From Bradyrhizobium sp. Ce-3 (lineage in GTDB: Bacteria; Pseudomonadota; Alphaproteobacteria; Rhizobiales; Xanthobacteraceae), in the NCBI RefSeq assembly GCF_022835695.1, contig NZ_BQUV01000008.1, forward strand, positions 248,001 to 312,000: a DNA stretch of 64,000 nt, given 5' to 3'. Shown here piece after piece: positions 1 through 9,752 of this stretch. Below the pieces are notes generated by a model. It was not told the origin of the DNA, did no database searches, and was given only the letters and a program-made list of their open reading frames with translations. Both the position numbers and the translations under genes were made by a program. Each line of letters starts with the position of its first letter. The first letter of the stretch is position 1.

Positions 1-693
1 AACTCCCGCCATCTGCCGGTCTGCCTCGGGCTCTCCGGCGCCTCGACCGCCAAGATGAAGGAGACGCTGGATGATACGGCCGATTGGCCGATCAACGGCT
101 ATCTGATCGCGAGCCCCTACTACACCAGGCCGTCGCAACGCGGGCTGGTGCAGCACTTCAACGCGCTGGCCGATCACGCGTCGTGGCCGATCGTGCTCTA
201 CAACATCCCCTATCGAACGGCGGTGAACCTCACCAACGAGACACTGCTGACGCTCGCCGAACATCCCAACATCGCCGGCATGAAGGATTGCAGCGCCGAC
301 CGCGCACAGTCGATCGACTTCCTCAACCGGCGGCCGGCCGGCTTCCGCGTGCTGACCGGCGAGGATGCGCAAACCTTCGACGCACTCTCGGACGGCGCCG
401 ACGGCGCGATCCTGCTGTCCGCACATCTGGAGACCAACATTTTCGCCTCGATCCGCACGCTGCTGCAGCAGGGCAAGCGCGATGCCGCGCTGACGGCCTG
501 GCAGAGCGTCGTCGGCCTGACCCGGCTGCTGTTCGCCGAACCGAGCCCCGCACCGGCCAAGCACTGGCTGTGGCGGCAGGGGCTGATCGACAGCCCCGAG
601 GTGCGGCTGCCGATGGTCGAGGTGAGCGAGGATCTCGCGACCTGGCTCGATGCCGAAATGGAGTGCCGTGCGCAGCTGTTGCTGCCGGCGTGA
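1..693 (+). CDS. Dihydrodipicolinate synthase family (DapA-like) aldolase, C-terminal part
   Basis: The frame is open from base 1, so the 5' end lies outside the window; about 230 residues are visible. DapA-family enzymes are TIM-barrel class I aldolases or lyases that form a Schiff base with pyruvate. The conserved tyrosine region (YNIPYRT) and the Schiff-base lysine (GMKDCS) are both present, as is the GED segment. The family also includes N-acetylneuraminate and 2-keto-3-deoxy sugar lyases. The partner-substrate motif of true DapA (YNVPGRT with Arg/Thr) is only partly kept (P-Y-R-T rather than P-G-R-T), so the exact substrate is uncertain. It ends in TGA just before a palindromic repeat. 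Confidence 0.85.
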   Translation, partial: NSRHLPVCLGLSGASTAKMKETLDDTADWPINGYLIASPYYTRPSQRGLVQHFNALADHASWPIVLYNIPYRTAVNLTNETLLTLAEHPNIAGMKDCSADRAQSIDFLNRRPAGFRVLTGEDAQTFDALSDGADGAILLSAHLETNIFASIRTLLQQGKRDAALTAWQSVVGLTRLLFAEPSPAPAKHWLWRQGLIDSPEVRLPMVEVSEDLATWLDAEMECRAQLLLPA

Positions 694-705
694 CTCTTGT
701 AGGCT

Positions 706-793
706 CGTAGCCCGGATGGAGCGAAGCGTAATCCGGGGTCGTCACCACGCGGTGAGACCGACCCGGATTACGCTGCGCTTCATCCGGGCTACG
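706..793. repeat. Palindromic intergenic repeat, CGTAGCCCGGAT family
   Basis: A long inverted repeat. The left arm begins CGTAGCCCGGATGGAGCGAA and the right arm (about 760-793) is its near-complement, ending in CATCCGGGCTACG. It lies between the DapA-like and copper ATPase genes, which converge here. As RNA it would fold into a long stem. Bradyrhizobium genomes carry many such elements; I infer it is a non-coding mobile-type palindrome that may also act as a transcription barrier. Confidence 0.8.
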
Positions 794-801
794 CACCGCA
801 T

Positions 802-830
802 GTCCCTCGCCCAGCGTGCAGGCGAGGGAC
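802..830 (-). terminator. Hairpin just downstream of the copper ATPase gene
   Basis: A perfect 10-bp stem (GTCCCTCGCC / GGCGAGGGAC) with a 9-nt loop lies 7 bases past the ATPase stop codon. No T-run follows on the minus strand, so it may be a transcript-stabilising hairpin or a weak terminator and not a classic intrinsic terminator. Confidence 0.5.
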
Positions 831-837
831 AAAGACT

Positions 838-3231
838 TCAATCCAGCTTCACCCTCGACAGCCTGAGCGCGTTGCCGATCACGCTGACCGAAGACAGCGC
901 CATCGCGGCGGCGCCGACCATCGGCGACAGCAGGATGCCGAACAGCGGATAGAGCACGCCGGCGGCGATCGGCACGCCGGCGGCATTGTAGACGAAGGCG
1001 AACGCCAGGTTCTGGCGGATGTTGCGCATGGTCGCGACCGACAGGCGCCGCGCACGGATCAGGCCCATCAGGTCGCCGGTCAGCAGCGTGATCCCTGCGC
1101 TCTCGATCGCGACATCGGTGCCGCCGCCCATCGCGATGCCGACATCGGAAGCCGCCAGCGCCGGCGCGTCGTTGACGCCGTCGCCCGCCATCGCGACAAT
1201 GCGGCCCTCGCCGCGCAGCCGCTGCACCACCTCGCTCTTGCGCTCCGGCAGCACGCCGGCCTCGACCTCGTCGATGCCGAGCGTCTTCGCCACCGCGCGC
1301 GCGGTGGTCTCGTTGTCGCCGGTCAGCATCACGATGCGCAGGCCCTCGGCACGCAGCGCCTGCAGCGCGCCGGCCGCCGACGGCTTGACCGGATCGGCGA
1401 TCGCGATCACGCCGGCGACGCGGCCGTCGACCGCGACATAGATCGCCGTCGCGCCGTCGCGGCGCGCGGCTTCGGCGGCCTCATCGAGCGCTGACGTTGC
1501 CACCTTCAGTTCGCCCATCAGCATCGCATTGCCGAGCGCAACCTGCTTGCCCTCGACCGCGCCGGTCGCGCCCTTGCCGGAGGGCGAGGCAAAGTTGCTG
1601 ACGGCGGAGGTAGCGAGCTTGCGTTCCCCGGCGGATGCGATGATGGCCCGCGCCAGCGGATGCTCGCTGCCCTGCTCGACGCTGGCGGCAAGGCGCAGCA
1701 GATCACCCTCATCGAACCCCTCGGCGGCGATGATGCGCACGACCTTCGGCTTGCCCTCGGTGAGCGTGCCGGTCTTGTCGATGACGAGCGTGTCGATCGC
1801 CTCCATGCGCTCCAGCGCCTGGGCGTCGCGGATCAGGATGCCGGAATGCGCGCCGCGGCCGACGCCGACCATGATCGACATTGGCGTGGCCAGTCCCAGC
1901 GCGCACGGGCAGGCGATGATCAAGACGGTCACAGCGGCGACCAGCGCGAAGGTCAGCCGCGGCTCGGGGCCGAACACCGTCCAGGCGATGAAGGCGAGCG
2001 CGGCGGCGGCGATCACCGCCGGCACGAACCAGCCGGCGACGCGATCGGCGAGCCGCTGGATCGGCGCGCGCGAGCGCTGCGCCTTCGCCACCATGTCGAC
2101 GATCCGCGACAGCATGGTGTCGCGGCCGACCTTGTCGGCGCGCATCACGAGGCCGCCGCTCTGGTTGACGGTGCCGCCGATCACATTCGCGCCTTCGGCC
2201 TTCGTGACCGGCATCGATTCACCCGTGACCATGGATTCGTCGATCACGGCGCTGCCCTCGATGACGACGCCGTCGACCGGCACCTTCTCGCCGGGACGCA
2301 CGCGCAGGCGATCGCCGACCTTGATGGCGTCGATGTCGATATCCTCGTCACCATGTTCGGTGATGCGGCGCGCGGTCTTGGGCGCGAGACCGAGCAGCGC
2401 GCGGATCGCGCCCGAGGTCTGCGCGCGGGCGCGCAGTTCCAGCACCTGGCCGAGCAGCACCAGCACCGTGATCACGGCGGCCGCCTCGAAATACACCGCG
2501 ACCGCGCCATGCATGTCGCGGAATGCCGGCGGGAACAGCTGCGGCGCCAGCGTCGCGACCACGCTGTAGAGATAGGCGACGCCGGTGCCCATCGCGATCA
2601 GCGTGAACATGTTGAGATTGCGCGTCACGACCGATTGCCAGCCGCGCACGAAGAACGGCGCGCCGGCCCACAGCACGACCGGCGTCGCCAGCACGAACGA
2701 GATCCAGTTCGACCAGCCCATCGGCACCAGCTGCATCAGCCCGAGATGGCTGCCCATCTCGAGCACGAACACCGGCAAGGTCAGCGCGAGACCGATCCAG
2801 AACCGCCTGGTCATATCGATCAATTCGGGATCGGGGCCGTCGTCGAGCGAGACCTGCTCGGGCTCCAGCGCCATCCCGCAGATCGGGCAGGAGCCGGGGC
2901 CGACCTGGCGCACCTCAGGATGCATCGGGCAGGTGTAGATCGTGCCGGCGGGCATCGGCGGCTCAGCCTCGCGCGGCTTGAGGTACTTGTCCGGCTCGGC
3001 CTCGAAACGCTCGCGGCAGCGGCCGCTGCAGAACAAATACTCCTCGCCCTGGTAGCTGAAGCGATGCTTGGCGGTCGCCGGGTTGACCTTCATGCCGCAG
3101 ACCGGATCGATCGCGAACGCGGCCTCGGCCGGCGTGGCGGCGTGCTCATGCTTGCCGCCGCAGCAGGAATGCCCGGCCGCGCCATGATGGTGGTGATCCG
3201 CGTGCGAATGGTCGTGCTCTGCGTGTGCCAC
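838..3231 (-). CDS. copA: Copper-translocating P1B-type ATPase with His-rich N-terminus
   Basis: A 797-residue inner-membrane ATPase that exports monovalent copper. The N-terminus (residues 1-30) is rich in His and has CC, a likely metal-binding tail. It is followed by a YHS domain (DPVCGMKV, about 42-85) and a short heavy-metal-binding domain (YTCPMHPE...CPICGM, about 98-125) in place of the usual MXCXXC ferredoxin-like domain. The transmembrane metal site CPC is at residues 441-443, the phosphorylated Asp of DKTGTLT is at 485, and the [10 protein letters not shown] hinge is near the C-terminus. The start is GTG at 3231. It is divergent from a CsoR repressor gene with the operator between them, which supports copper and not cadmium/zinc as substrate. 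Confidence 0.95.
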   Translation of the reverse strand: MAHAEHDHSHADHHHHGAAGHSCCGGKHEHAATPAEAAFAIDPVCGMKVNPATAKHRFSYQGEEYLFCSGRCRERFEAEPDKYLKPREAEPPMPAGTIYTCPMHPEVRQVGPGSCPICGMALEPEQVSLDDGPDPELIDMTRRFWIGLALTLPVFVLEMGSHLGLMQLVPMGWSNWISFVLATPVVLWAGAPFFVRGWQSVVTRNLNMFTLIAMGTGVAYLYSVVATLAPQLFPPAFRDMHGAVAVYFEAAAVITVLVLLGQVLELRARAQTSGAIRALLGLAPKTARRITEHGDEDIDIDAIKVGDRLRVRPGEKVPVDGVVIEGSAVIDESMVTGESMPVTKAEGANVIGGTVNQSGGLVMRADKVGRDTMLSRIVDMVAKAQRSRAPIQRLADRVAGWFVPAVIAAAALAFIAWTVFGPEPRLTFALVAAVTVLIIACPCALGLATPMSIMVGVGRGAHSGILIRDAQALERMEAIDTLVIDKTGTLTEGKPKVVRIIAAEGFDEGDLLRLAASVEQGSEHPLARAIIASAGERKLATSAVSNFASPSGKGATGAVEGKQVALGNAMLMGELKVATSALDEAAEAARRDGATAIYVAVDGRVAGVIAIADPVKPSAAGALQALRAEGLRIVMLTGDNETTARAVAKTLGIDEVEAGVLPERKSEVVQRLRGEGRIVAMAGDGVNDAPALAASDVGIAMGGGTDVAIESAGITLLTGDLMGLIRARRLSVATMRNIRQNLAFAFVYNAAGVPIAAGVLYPLFGILLSPMVGAAAMALSSVSVIGNALRLSRVKLD

Positions 3232-3270
3232 GAAACTCTTCCCGGCCGGTATTCCGGCCTCTTGATTTAC

Positions 3271-3287
3271 ATACCCTAGGGGGGTAT
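3271..3287. promoter_or_regulatory. CsoR-type operator between copA and csoR
   Basis: A 17-bp perfect inverted repeat, ATACCC-TAGGG-GGGTAT, with a CCCTAGGG core. It lies 40 bp upstream of the copA start and directly abuts the csoR ATG. CsoR-family regulators bind G/C tracts flanked by AT-rich dyads of this kind. Binding here would cover both divergent promoters and explain copper-inducible expression of the pair. The assignment rests on dyad symmetry and position. Confidence 0.8.
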
Positions 3288-3572
3288 ATGAGCCCCATGA
3301 GAGACGACGTCAAGACATCCTGTTTAAAACGGCTCAAACGGATCGAGGGTCAGATCCGCGGATTGGCTGCCATGGTCGAGGACGACCGCTATTGCATCGA
3401 TGTGGTGACGCAGATCGCCGCCGCGCGCGCAGCACTGCGCCGCGTCGAGGAGGAAGTGCTGCGCGATCATGTCGCGCATTGCGTGGAGCATGCGATCTCG
3501 TCCGGCGACAAGGCCGACCAGCGGCGCAAGATCGCCGAGCTGATGGACGTGATCGGGCGGGCGGATAGGTAG
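3288..3572 (+). CDS. csoR: CsoR-type copper-sensing repressor
   Basis: A 94-residue all-helical repressor of the CsoR/RcnR/FrmR family. With the ATG at 3288 the copper ligands fall at C36, H61 and C65, the same triad and numbering as Mycobacterium tuberculosis CsoR. RcnR has His, and FrmR lacks this pattern, so copper(I) is the expected effector. The N-terminal helix is [13 protein letters not shown]. An upstream in-frame ATG at 3225 would run into copA on the other strand and is unlikely. The 3288 start leaves no room for a Shine-Dalgarno sequence after the operator, so the mRNA may be leaderless or use the ATG at 3297. It is expected to repress copA and itself. Confidence 0.92.
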   Translation: MSPMRDDVKTSCLKRLKRIEGQIRGLAAMVEDDRYCIDVVTQIAAARAALRRVEEEVLRDHVAHCVEHAISSGDKADQRRKIAELMDVIGRADR

Positions 3573-3608
3573 AGTGCTGTTTGGCTGTGCGCTCTCAGCA
3601 CACCCCGT

Positions 3609-3644
3609 GTCGTCCCCGGTCGCGCTTCGCTTGCCCGGGACGAC
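3609..3644. repeat. Short GTCGTCCC palindrome between convergent csoR and ychF
   Basis: An inverted repeat, GTCGTCCCCGG...CCCGGGACGAC, forming about an 11-bp stem. Its sequence is a half-size relative of the longer GTCGTCCCGG elements elsewhere in the window. Sitting between two convergent genes, it may serve as a bidirectional terminator. Confidence 0.65.
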
Positions 3645-3672
3645 GAATGGAGAAATCGAAGCTAGACCGCGC

Positions 3673-4770
3673 TCAGGTATTGAACCTGAAATGCATCACG
3701 TCGCCGTCGGCGACGACGTACTCCTTGCCTTCCAGCCGCAGCTTGCCGGCATCGCGGGCGCCGGCTTCGCCGTTGCCGGCGATGTAATCGTCGTACGCAA
3801 TGGTCTCGGCGCGGATAAAGCCCTTCTCGAAATCGGTATGGATCACGCCGGCGGCGGCGGGCGCCTTGGTGCCGCGGTCGATGGTCCAGGCGCGGGCTTC
3901 CTTCGGGCCGACGGTGAAATAGGTGATGAGGTCGAGCAGCCGGTAGCCGGCGCGGATCAGGCGATCGAGCCCGGCCTCTTCGAGGCCCAGCGTCTCCAGG
4001 AAATCGGTACGCTCCTCACGCGACAGCGTCGCGATCTCGGATTCGATCTTGGCCGAGATCACCACCGCGACCGCGCCCTCTTCCTTGGCGCGCTCGAACA
4101 CCGCCTTGGAGAAATTGTTGCCGTCTTTCGCCGAGCCTTCCTCGACGTTGCAGACATAGAGCACGGGCTTCGAGGTCAGGAGCCCAAGCATCCGGAAGGC
4201 ACGCTCCTCCTCCGGCTTGCGCTCCAGAGCACGCGCCGGCTTGCCGTCGCGCAGCAGCACCAGCGCGCGGTTGACCAGCTCGAGCTGCTCCTTGGCTTCC
4301 TTGTCGTTACCCTTGGCCTTCTTCGAGAGATTGTCGACGCGCTTCTCGAGGCTGTCGAGATCCGACAGCATCAGCTCGGTCTCGATGGTCTCGATGTCGG
4401 CGAGCGGCGCGATCTTGCCTTCGACATGGGTGATGTCGGAATCCTCGAAGCAGCGCACCACATGGGCGATGGCGTCGACCTCGCGGATGTTGGCGAGGAA
4501 CTGGTTGCCGAGGCCTTCGCCCTGCGAGGCGCCGCGCACCAGGCCCGCGATATCGACGAAGGTCAGCCGGGTCGGGATGATCTGCGCGGACTTGGCGATC
4601 GCCGACAGCTTCTCCAGCCGCGGATCGGGCACCGCCACCTCGCCGACATTCGGCTCGATGGTGCAGAACGGATAGTTGGCCGCCTGGGCGGCCGCCGTCT
4701 CGGTCAGCGCATTGAACAGCGTCGACTTGCCGACGTTAGGCAGCCCGACGATCCCGCATTTGAATCCCAT
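3673..4770 (-). CDS. ychF: Redox-regulated ATPase YchF (Obg-like, TGS domain)
   Basis: A 365-residue TRAFAC-class P-loop protein. The N-terminus has G1 (GLPNVGKST), and the Obg-type motif [20 protein letters not shown] follows at about 65-85. The G4 position reads NVEE where GTPases have NKxD, which in this family correlates with ATP preference. A coiled-coil insert (about 130-190) and a C-terminal TGS domain (about 280-363, ending FRFNT) complete the family architecture. YchF associates with ribosomes and modulates stress responses. It lies next to pth and rplY, a pairing common in proteobacteria. Confidence 0.97.
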   Translation of the reverse strand: MGFKCGIVGLPNVGKSTLFNALTETAAAQAANYPFCTIEPNVGEVAVPDPRLEKLSAIAKSAQIIPTRLTFVDIAGLVRGASQGEGLGNQFLANIREVDAIAHVVRCFEDSDITHVEGKIAPLADIETIETELMLSDLDSLEKRVDNLSKKAKGNDKEAKEQLELVNRALVLLRDGKPARALERKPEEERAFRMLGLLTSKPVLYVCNVEEGSAKDGNNFSKAVFERAKEEGAVAVVISAKIESEIATLSREERTDFLETLGLEEAGLDRLIRAGYRLLDLITYFTVGPKEARAWTIDRGTKAPAAAGVIHTDFEKGFIRAETIAYDDYIAGNGEAGARDAGKLRLEGKEYVVADGDVMHFRFNT

Positions 4771-4829
4771 GTCTTCCTCTATCGATCCTCGTCATGCCCG
4801 GCGTCGTGCCGGGCGCGACCACAAGGGGA

Positions 4830-5444
4830 TCAGGCCGGCTTCTCGCCGCCGTTCTCACCCTTGTCGAAAAATCCCTTGGCCTGCATCGTCAGATGCACCT
4901 TGTTCGCAAACGACGCGTCGTGCCCCGCCGCCAGCAGGCCGGCATTGTCGGCGACGGCCTGGCACAACGCCTCCACCCACCCCCGGTCGCTCTTGGCGAA
5001 GTCCGACAGCACGTGGCTGTGCACCAGCTCCTTGACGCCGGGATGACCGATCCCGAGCCGCACCCGCCGATATTCGTTGCCGATATGTGCCGAGATCGAG
5101 CGCAGCCCGTTATGGCCGGCAATCCCGCCGCCGATCTTGACCCGCACCTTGGCAGGCGGCAGTTCGAGCTCGTCCTGGAACACGGTGATATCGGCGGGGG
5201 CGAGCTTGAAGAAGTTCGCTGCTTCCTGCACCGCGCGCCCGGACTCGTTCATGTAGGTGGTCGGCTTCAGCAGCACGATCTTGTCACGATCGACGACGCC
5301 TTCGGAGGTCTCGCCCTGAAAGCGACGGCGCCATGGTGCGAAACCATGACGCCGTTGAATCTCGTCGACCGCCAGGAAACCGATATTGTGCCGGTTGCTG
5401 GCGTATTTCGCGCCGGGATTACCGAGACCGACAAAAAGGCGCAT
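4830..5444 (-). CDS. pth: Peptidyl-tRNA hydrolase
   Basis: A 204-residue cytosolic esterase that frees tRNA from dropped-off peptidyl-tRNA. The GLGNPG motif carries the conserved Asn9 and the RHNIGF motif the catalytic His19. Asp and Asn residues follow in [28 protein letters not shown]-type context, as in the family. The lysine-rich C-terminal tail is slightly longer than in E. coli Pth (194 aa). It lies 55 bp downstream of rplY on the same strand, probably in one operon with ychF. Confidence 0.97.
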   Translation of the reverse strand: MRLFVGLGNPGAKYASNRHNIGFLAVDEIQRRHGFAPWRRRFQGETSEGVVDRDKIVLLKPTTYMNESGRAVQEAANFFKLAPADITVFQDELELPPAKVRVKIGGGIAGHNGLRSISAHIGNEYRRVRLGIGHPGVKELVHSHVLSDFAKSDRGWVEALCQAVADNAGLLAAGHDASFANKVHLTMQAKGFFDKGENGGEKPA

Positions 5445-5499
5445 GGCACGGCATCCCGCGCCGGCGCGCCATCAGACGATCGCGCGCCGACCTGATCGA

Positions 5500-6222
5500 T
5501 TACTTCTTCTTGTCGCCACCGGCGGGGGCCTTGGCACCCGCGGCCGGAGCCGCAGCACCCGCAGCCGGAGCGGCAGCAGCCGGAGCCGCAGCACCCGCGG
5601 CCGGAGCCGCAGCGCCACCGGCAGCCGCCGCAGCTGCGGCCTTCTGCTCTTCGGCGTAGCCGGACGGCGGCACGATGGTGACCAGCGTCGCGTCCTCGCA
5701 GGTCAGCGACTTCACGCCCTGAGGCAGTTTGACGTCGCTCAGATGCAGCGAATAGCTGATCTCCAGCGCACCGACATCGGCCTCGATATATTGCGGGATG
5801 TTATCGACCGCGCATTCGAGGTCGAGCGTGTGGGTGACGATGTTGACGGTGCCACCGCGCTTGACGCCCGGCGAGCTTTCGCCATTCACGATGTGCAGCG
5901 GCACGCTGACGCGGATGGTGGCGCCTTCGCCGAGCCGCATGAAGTCGACATGGACCGGGAAGTCCTTCACCGGATCGAGGTGGTAGTCGCGCGGAATCAC
6001 GCGATGCTTCTTGCCCTCGAGATCGATGTCGAACAGCGTGGTCAGGAACCGGCCCGCCAGGATGCGCTGGCGCAGTTCACGATCGTCGACCGAGATGGTG
6101 ACGGGGGGCTGGTTGTCTCCGTAGATCACTCCGGGAACTCTCCCGGCGCGACGCTCTGCCCGGGCGGCCCCCTTGCCGCTCTTCGGACGCGCGGTCGCCT
6201 TCAATTCCTTGACGGTCGCCAT
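5500..6222 (-). CDS. rplY: 50S ribosomal protein L25/general stress protein Ctc
   Basis: A 240-residue protein that binds 5S rRNA in the large subunit. The N-terminal L25 domain (about 1-95) and TL5 domain (about 100-195) match the Ctc form. The last 45 or so residues are almost pure Ala/Pro/Gly, built from AAPAAGA-like repeats and ending in GGDKKK. This low-complexity tail is common in rhizobial L25 but variable in length. The repetitive DNA (about 5510-5640) could change copy number by slippage. The start at 6222 is followed upstream by a 329-bp gap that should hold its promoter. Confidence 0.95.
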   Translation of the reverse strand: MATVKELKATARPKSGKGAARAERRAGRVPGVIYGDNQPPVTISVDDRELRQRILAGRFLTTLFDIDLEGKKHRVIPRDYHLDPVKDFPVHVDFMRLGEGATIRVSVPLHIVNGESSPGVKRGGTVNIVTHTLDLECAVDNIPQYIEADVGALEISYSLHLSDVKLPQGVKSLTCEDATLVTIVPPSGYAEEQKAAAAAAAGGAAAPAAGAAAPAAAAPAAGAAAPAAGAKAPAGGDKKK

Positions 6223-6551
6223 AGCGTTAAGTCCTTGTATTTAAAAAGTTAAAGGCCGCAGCGCGGCCCATGCTCAAGTCCACAGCAAGCCTCCAGGGGT
6301 GCGGGGGCCGCGGACGTGGCGGGCTTTTAGCCCCAAAGGGCAGAAATGACAAGGAAATGAAGGGATTTTTCTCACCCTCCCCTGGAGGGGGAGGGTCGGA
6401 CCGCATGCAGCGAAGCGGAATGCGGGCCGGGGTGGGGTGATCTCTCAACACGGGCACCGTTTGGGGTGGAGGGACCGTCACCCCACCCCGCCTCACATTC
6501 GCTGCGCTCATTGTGAGGCGACCCTCCCTCTCCAGGGGAGGGTGAAAAAGA
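6223..6551. other. Intergenic region upstream of rplY, mostly palindromic repeat
   Basis: The first 50 bases next to rplY are relatively AT-rich (TTTAAAAAGTTAAAGG) and are the likely promoter/leader for the rplY-pth-ychF unit. Most of the remainder is the repeat listed at 6371-6546. I see no gene here. Confidence 0.6.
6371..6546. repeat. CACCCTCCCCTGGAGGGGAGGGTG-type inverted repeat
   Basis: The outer arms, CTCACCCTCCCCTGGAGGGG at the left and its complement at the right (about 6522-6546), enclose inner inverted segments (GGGGTGGGGTGA / TCACCCCACCCC, and gcgaagcg-type loops). The element could fold into one long cruciform. A related sequence is at 49843-50022. It lies just past the 3' end of the UbiK-like gene. 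Confidence 0.8.
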
Positions 6552-6812
6552 TCAGCTCGCCGAACCGCCGAGCTTGGCTTCCAGCGCGGCGATCCGGGCC
6601 TTCAGCGCCTCGTTCTCCTCGCGGGCCAGGCGGGCCATGTCCTTGACCGCGTCGAATTCCTCGCGCTTGACCACGTCGAGGTCGCGCAGGATGCGCTCGG
6701 CCTGGTTGCGCATGACCGTGTCGACCTCGCGCTTGACGCCCTGGGCGGCGCCCGCGGCATCGTTCATCAGACGGCCGATCTCATCGAAAAACCGGTTGCT
6801 GGTCTGGGTCAT
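6552..6812 (-). CDS. UbiK-like accessory factor (BMFP coiled-coil protein)
   Basis: An 86-residue protein beginning MTQTSNRFFDEIGRLMNDAAG. The second half is a charged coiled coil (REEFDAVKDMARLAREENEALKARI). This is the BMFP/YqiC architecture; in enterobacteria the homologue UbiK assists late ubiquinone biosynthesis. The MTQ start at 6812 fits family length; an upstream GTG/ATG start would add 14 residues unlike the family. The function is inferred from family and has not been shown in rhizobia. Confidence 0.75.
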   Translation of the reverse strand: MTQTSNRFFDEIGRLMNDAAGAAQGVKREVDTVMRNQAERILRDLDVVKREEFDAVKDMARLAREENEALKARIAALEAKLGGSAS

Positions 6813-6989
6813 CTCGCAAAACTCTCCGCATTCACTGGCTCGCGCAGAAGACAATGGCGATGTCCGCCATCCGGTTCAAGTCCGCCGCGAATGGCAGGCC
6901 TCCCGAGGCTTGCCTTGTCATGCTCCGGTTTCCTTGCAATCGTATGAACTCACAACAGAAATCGCACACATAACGCGAGCAGAAACGCC

Positions 6990-7724
6990 ATGATCGAACA
7001 GACCGTCGAGATCCCGACCAAGGACGGCAAGACCACCACCTTCATCACCCATCCCGAGCGCGGCGGCCCCTTCCCGGTCGTCATCTTCTACATGGACGCA
7101 CCGGCGATCCGCGAGGAGCTGCGCGACATGGCGCGCCGGCTCGGCACGTCAGGCTATTATGTGATGCTGCCGAACATGTATTACCGCGCCGGCGTGATGG
7201 AGCTCGGCCCGATCAATCCCGACCCGGAATCACCGGAGCGCAAGCGGATGTTCGAGCTGATGCACTCGCTCAACATTCCCCTCGTCATGGAAGACACCAG
7301 GGGCCTGCTCGCCTATGCCGAGACGCAGAAGGCGGCCAACACCAAGATCATCGGCACCGTCGGCTATTGCATGAGCGGCCGCTATGCGGTGAACGCGGCG
7401 ACCCATTTCGGCGATCGGGTCAAGGCCGCCGCCTCGGTCTACGGCACGCATCTGGCGACCGACCAGCCCGACAGCCCGCATCTTGCCGCGCAAAAGACCA
7501 AGGCCGAACTCTATTTCGCCTGCGCCGAGACCGATATCTACGCGCCTCAGGAAATCATCGAGCAGGTGAAGGCCGGCATGAAGGGATCGAACAACGAGGT
7601 CGAGATCTATCCCGGCACCCATCACGGCTTTGCGTTCCCCAAGCGCCCGGTCTATGACCGCGACGCCGCCGAACGCCATTGGGAGCGGCTGCTCGCGCTT
7701 TACCGGCGCAACCTCGTGAACTGA
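6990..7724 (+). CDS. Dienelactone hydrolase family alpha/beta hydrolase
   Basis: A 244-residue cytosolic hydrolase. The nucleophile motif GYCMSGR carries Cys, as in dienelactone hydrolases, and the catalytic His is in THHGFAFP near the C-terminus. Classical substrates are dienelactones from chlorocatechol breakdown, but most family members have unknown esterase substrates, and no catechol genes lie nearby. It sits 15 bp upstream of lgt on the same strand and so may be cotranscribed with it. Confidence 0.88.
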   Translation: MIEQTVEIPTKDGKTTTFITHPERGGPFPVVIFYMDAPAIREELRDMARRLGTSGYYVMLPNMYYRAGVMELGPINPDPESPERKRMFELMHSLNIPLVMEDTRGLLAYAETQKAANTKIIGTVGYCMSGRYAVNAATHFGDRVKAAASVYGTHLATDQPDSPHLAAQKTKAELYFACAETDIYAPQEIIEQVKAGMKGSNNEVEIYPGTHHGFAFPKRPVYDRDAAERHWERLLALYRRNLVN

Positions 7725-7739
7725 GTCTCAACCCGCACG

Positions 7740-8597
7740 ATGCCGTTCCTGCTGATCGACTTCCCGGTGTTCAACCCCGTCGCGCTCGCGCTCGGGCCGA
7801 TCGTGATCCGCTGGTACGCACTGGCCTACATCGTCGGCATCGTGCTGGGCTGGATCTACGCCCGCTCGCTGATCAAGAAAGAAAGGCTGTGGGGCGGGCC
7901 GGCGCCGATCACGCTGCCGCAGCTCGACGATTTCATCCTCTGGGTCACCATCGGCATCATCGTCGGCGGCCGCACCGGCTACGTGCTGTTCTACAATCTG
8001 CCGTTCTTCATGGCGCACCCGTCCGAGATCCTGGAACTGTGGAAGGGCGGCATGTCGTTCCACGGCGGCTTCCTCGGCTGCGTCGCCGCGGTGATGCTGT
8101 TTGCCCGCCGCAACAACATCCCGATCCTGTCGCTCGGCGACATCACCACCGCGGTGGCGCCGATCGGGCTGTTCCTCGGCCGGCTCGCCAATTTCATCAA
8201 CAGCGAATTGTGGGGCCGGCACGCCGAGGCGAGCCTGCCCTGGGCGATGATCTTCCCCAACGGCGGGCCGCTGCCGCGGCATCCGAGCCAGCTCTATGAG
8301 GCCGGGCTCGAGGGCATCGTGCTGTTTTTGGCGCTGGCGATCATGATCCGGATGGGCGCACTGAAGCGGCCCGGCCTGATCCTCGGCAGCTTCATTGCGA
8401 TCTACGGCATCGCCCGAATCATCGGCGAGCATTTCAGGGAGCCCGATCCGCAACTCGGTTTCCTGTGGGGCGGATTAACCATGGGCATGCTGCTGTCGGT
8501 GCCAATGATCATCGTGGGCGCTATCATCATCACGGCCGCCGTCCGCCGCCCGGCGAACGAGCCGGCGCCAAGTTCGACCTCAACAAGTTCGACGTGA
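7740..8597 (+). CDS. lgt: Prolipoprotein diacylglyceryl transferase
   Basis: A 285-residue multipass inner-membrane enzyme that moves diacylglycerol from phosphatidylglycerol to the lipobox cysteine of prolipoproteins. Family motifs are visible: the [10 protein letters not shown] segment, HGGFLG near residue 115, and the signature [14 protein letters not shown] around 147-160 with essential Arg and Asn/Glu residues. About seven hydrophobic segments span the length. It works upstream of LspA, which is encoded at 45.5 kb in this window. The C-terminal tail is Ser/Thr-rich. Confidence 0.97.
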   Translation: MPFLLIDFPVFNPVALALGPIVIRWYALAYIVGIVLGWIYARSLIKKERLWGGPAPITLPQLDDFILWVTIGIIVGGRTGYVLFYNLPFFMAHPSEILELWKGGMSFHGGFLGCVAAVMLFARRNNIPILSLGDITTAVAPIGLFLGRLANFINSELWGRHAEASLPWAMIFPNGGPLPRHPSQLYEAGLEGIVLFLALAIMIRMGALKRPGLILGSFIAIYGIARIIGEHFREPDPQLGFLWGGLTMGMLLSVPMIIVGAIIITAAVRRPANEPAPSSTSTSST

Positions 8598-8633
8598 CGC
8601 AAGTGCAATCCCAAGTGCAATCCAAGGAAGGCC

Positions 8634-9752
8634 GTGAACGAACCCTCCCCGCTGCTGGATGAGATCAGGAAGCTGATCAAGCTGTCCGGGCCGATGCCGG
8701 TCTGGCGCTACATGGAATTGTGCCTGATGCATCCGCAGTACGGCTATTACCTGTCGCGCGATCCGCTCGGCCGCGAGGGCGATTTCACCACCGCGCCCGA
8801 GGTCAGCCAGATGTTCGGCGAGCTGCTCGGGCTATGGAGCGCCTCGATCTGGCGCGCGATCGGCTCGCCGGAGACGCTCCGCCTGATCGAGCTCGGGCCC
8901 GGCCGCGGCACCATGATGTCGGATGCGCTGCGTGCGCTGCGCGTGCTGCCGCCGCTCTACCAGTCGCTCAGCATCCACCTCGTCGAGGTCAATCCGGTGC
9001 TGCGCGAGAAGCAGTACGCCACGCTGACCGGCGTGCGCAACATCACCTGGCACGACAGCATCGACGACGTGCCCGAGGGGCCGGCGGTGATCCTGGCCAA
9101 CGAATATTTCGATGTGCTGCCGATCCACCAGATGGTCCGCCGCGAGACCGGCTGGCACGAGCGCACGGTCGGGATGGATGCCAATGGCAACCTGTATTTC
9201 GCGCCCGCCTCCGAGCCGACGCCGCATTTCGAGGTGTTGCTGCCGCCTTTGGTGCGCGCCGCCCCGCTCGGCGCGGTGTTCGAATGGCGGCCCGACAACG
9301 AGATCATGAAGCTCGCCACGCGGGTGCGCGACCAGGACGGCGCCGCGCTGATCATCGATTACGGCCATTTGCGCAGCGACGCCGGCGACACCTTCCAGGC
9401 GATCGCGCGCCACAGCTTCGCCGATCCGCTGAAGAACCCGGGACAGGCCGACGTCACGGCGCATGTCGATTTCCAGGCCCTGGCCCGCGCCGCCGAAGAT
9501 GTCGGCGCCCGCGTCCACGGGCCGGCGACGCAGGGCGACTTCCTCAAGCGCCTCGGCGTCGAGGCGCGCGCCGCCGGGCTGATGGCGAAGGCAAGCCCCG
9601 AGGTCTCCGCCGACGTCGCCGGCGCGCTGAAACGCCTGACCGATTCCGGCCGTGGCGGGATGGGCTCGATGTTCAAGACGATCGCCGTCTCCAATCCGCA
9701 TCTCACCACGATCGCTGGCCTCAGCGATCAGCCTGACGAGACCGAACAATGA
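8634..9752 (+). CDS. SAM-dependent methyltransferase, MidA/NDUFAF7 (DUF185) family
   Basis: A 372-residue protein with GTG start at 8634. The SAM-binding loop is ELGPGRGTMMSDAL (about 80-95), and the acidic region ANEYFDVLPIHQ follows at about 150-162. The mitochondrial homologue NDUFAF7 dimethylates an Arg of the complex I subunit NDUFS2. The alphaproteobacterial member is plausibly a complex I assembly factor, but that is inference. The stop overlaps the start of pgeF by ATGA, so the two are translationally coupled. Confidence 0.9.
   Translation: MNEPSPLLDEIRKLIKLSGPMPVWRYMELCLMHPQYGYYLSRDPLGREGDFTTAPEVSQMFGELLGLWSASIWRAIGSPETLRLIELGPGRGTMMSDALRALRVLPPLYQSLSIHLVEVNPVLREKQYATLTGVRNITWHDSIDDVPEGPAVILANEYFDVLPIHQMVRRETGWHERTVGMDANGNLYFAPASEPTPHFEVLLPPLVRAAPLGAVFEWRPDNEIMKLATRVRDQDGAALIIDYGHLRSDAGDTFQAIARHSFADPLKNPGQADVTAHVDFQALARAAEDVGARVHGPATQGDFLKRLGVEARAAGLMAKASPEVSADVAGALKRLTDSGRGGMGSMFKTIAVSNPHLTTIAGLSDQPDETEQ

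Noticed and set aside
1660-3279. 539-codon open frame antisense to copA
   Set aside because: Shadow of the copper ATPase; composition is typical of reverse-strand GC-rich noise.
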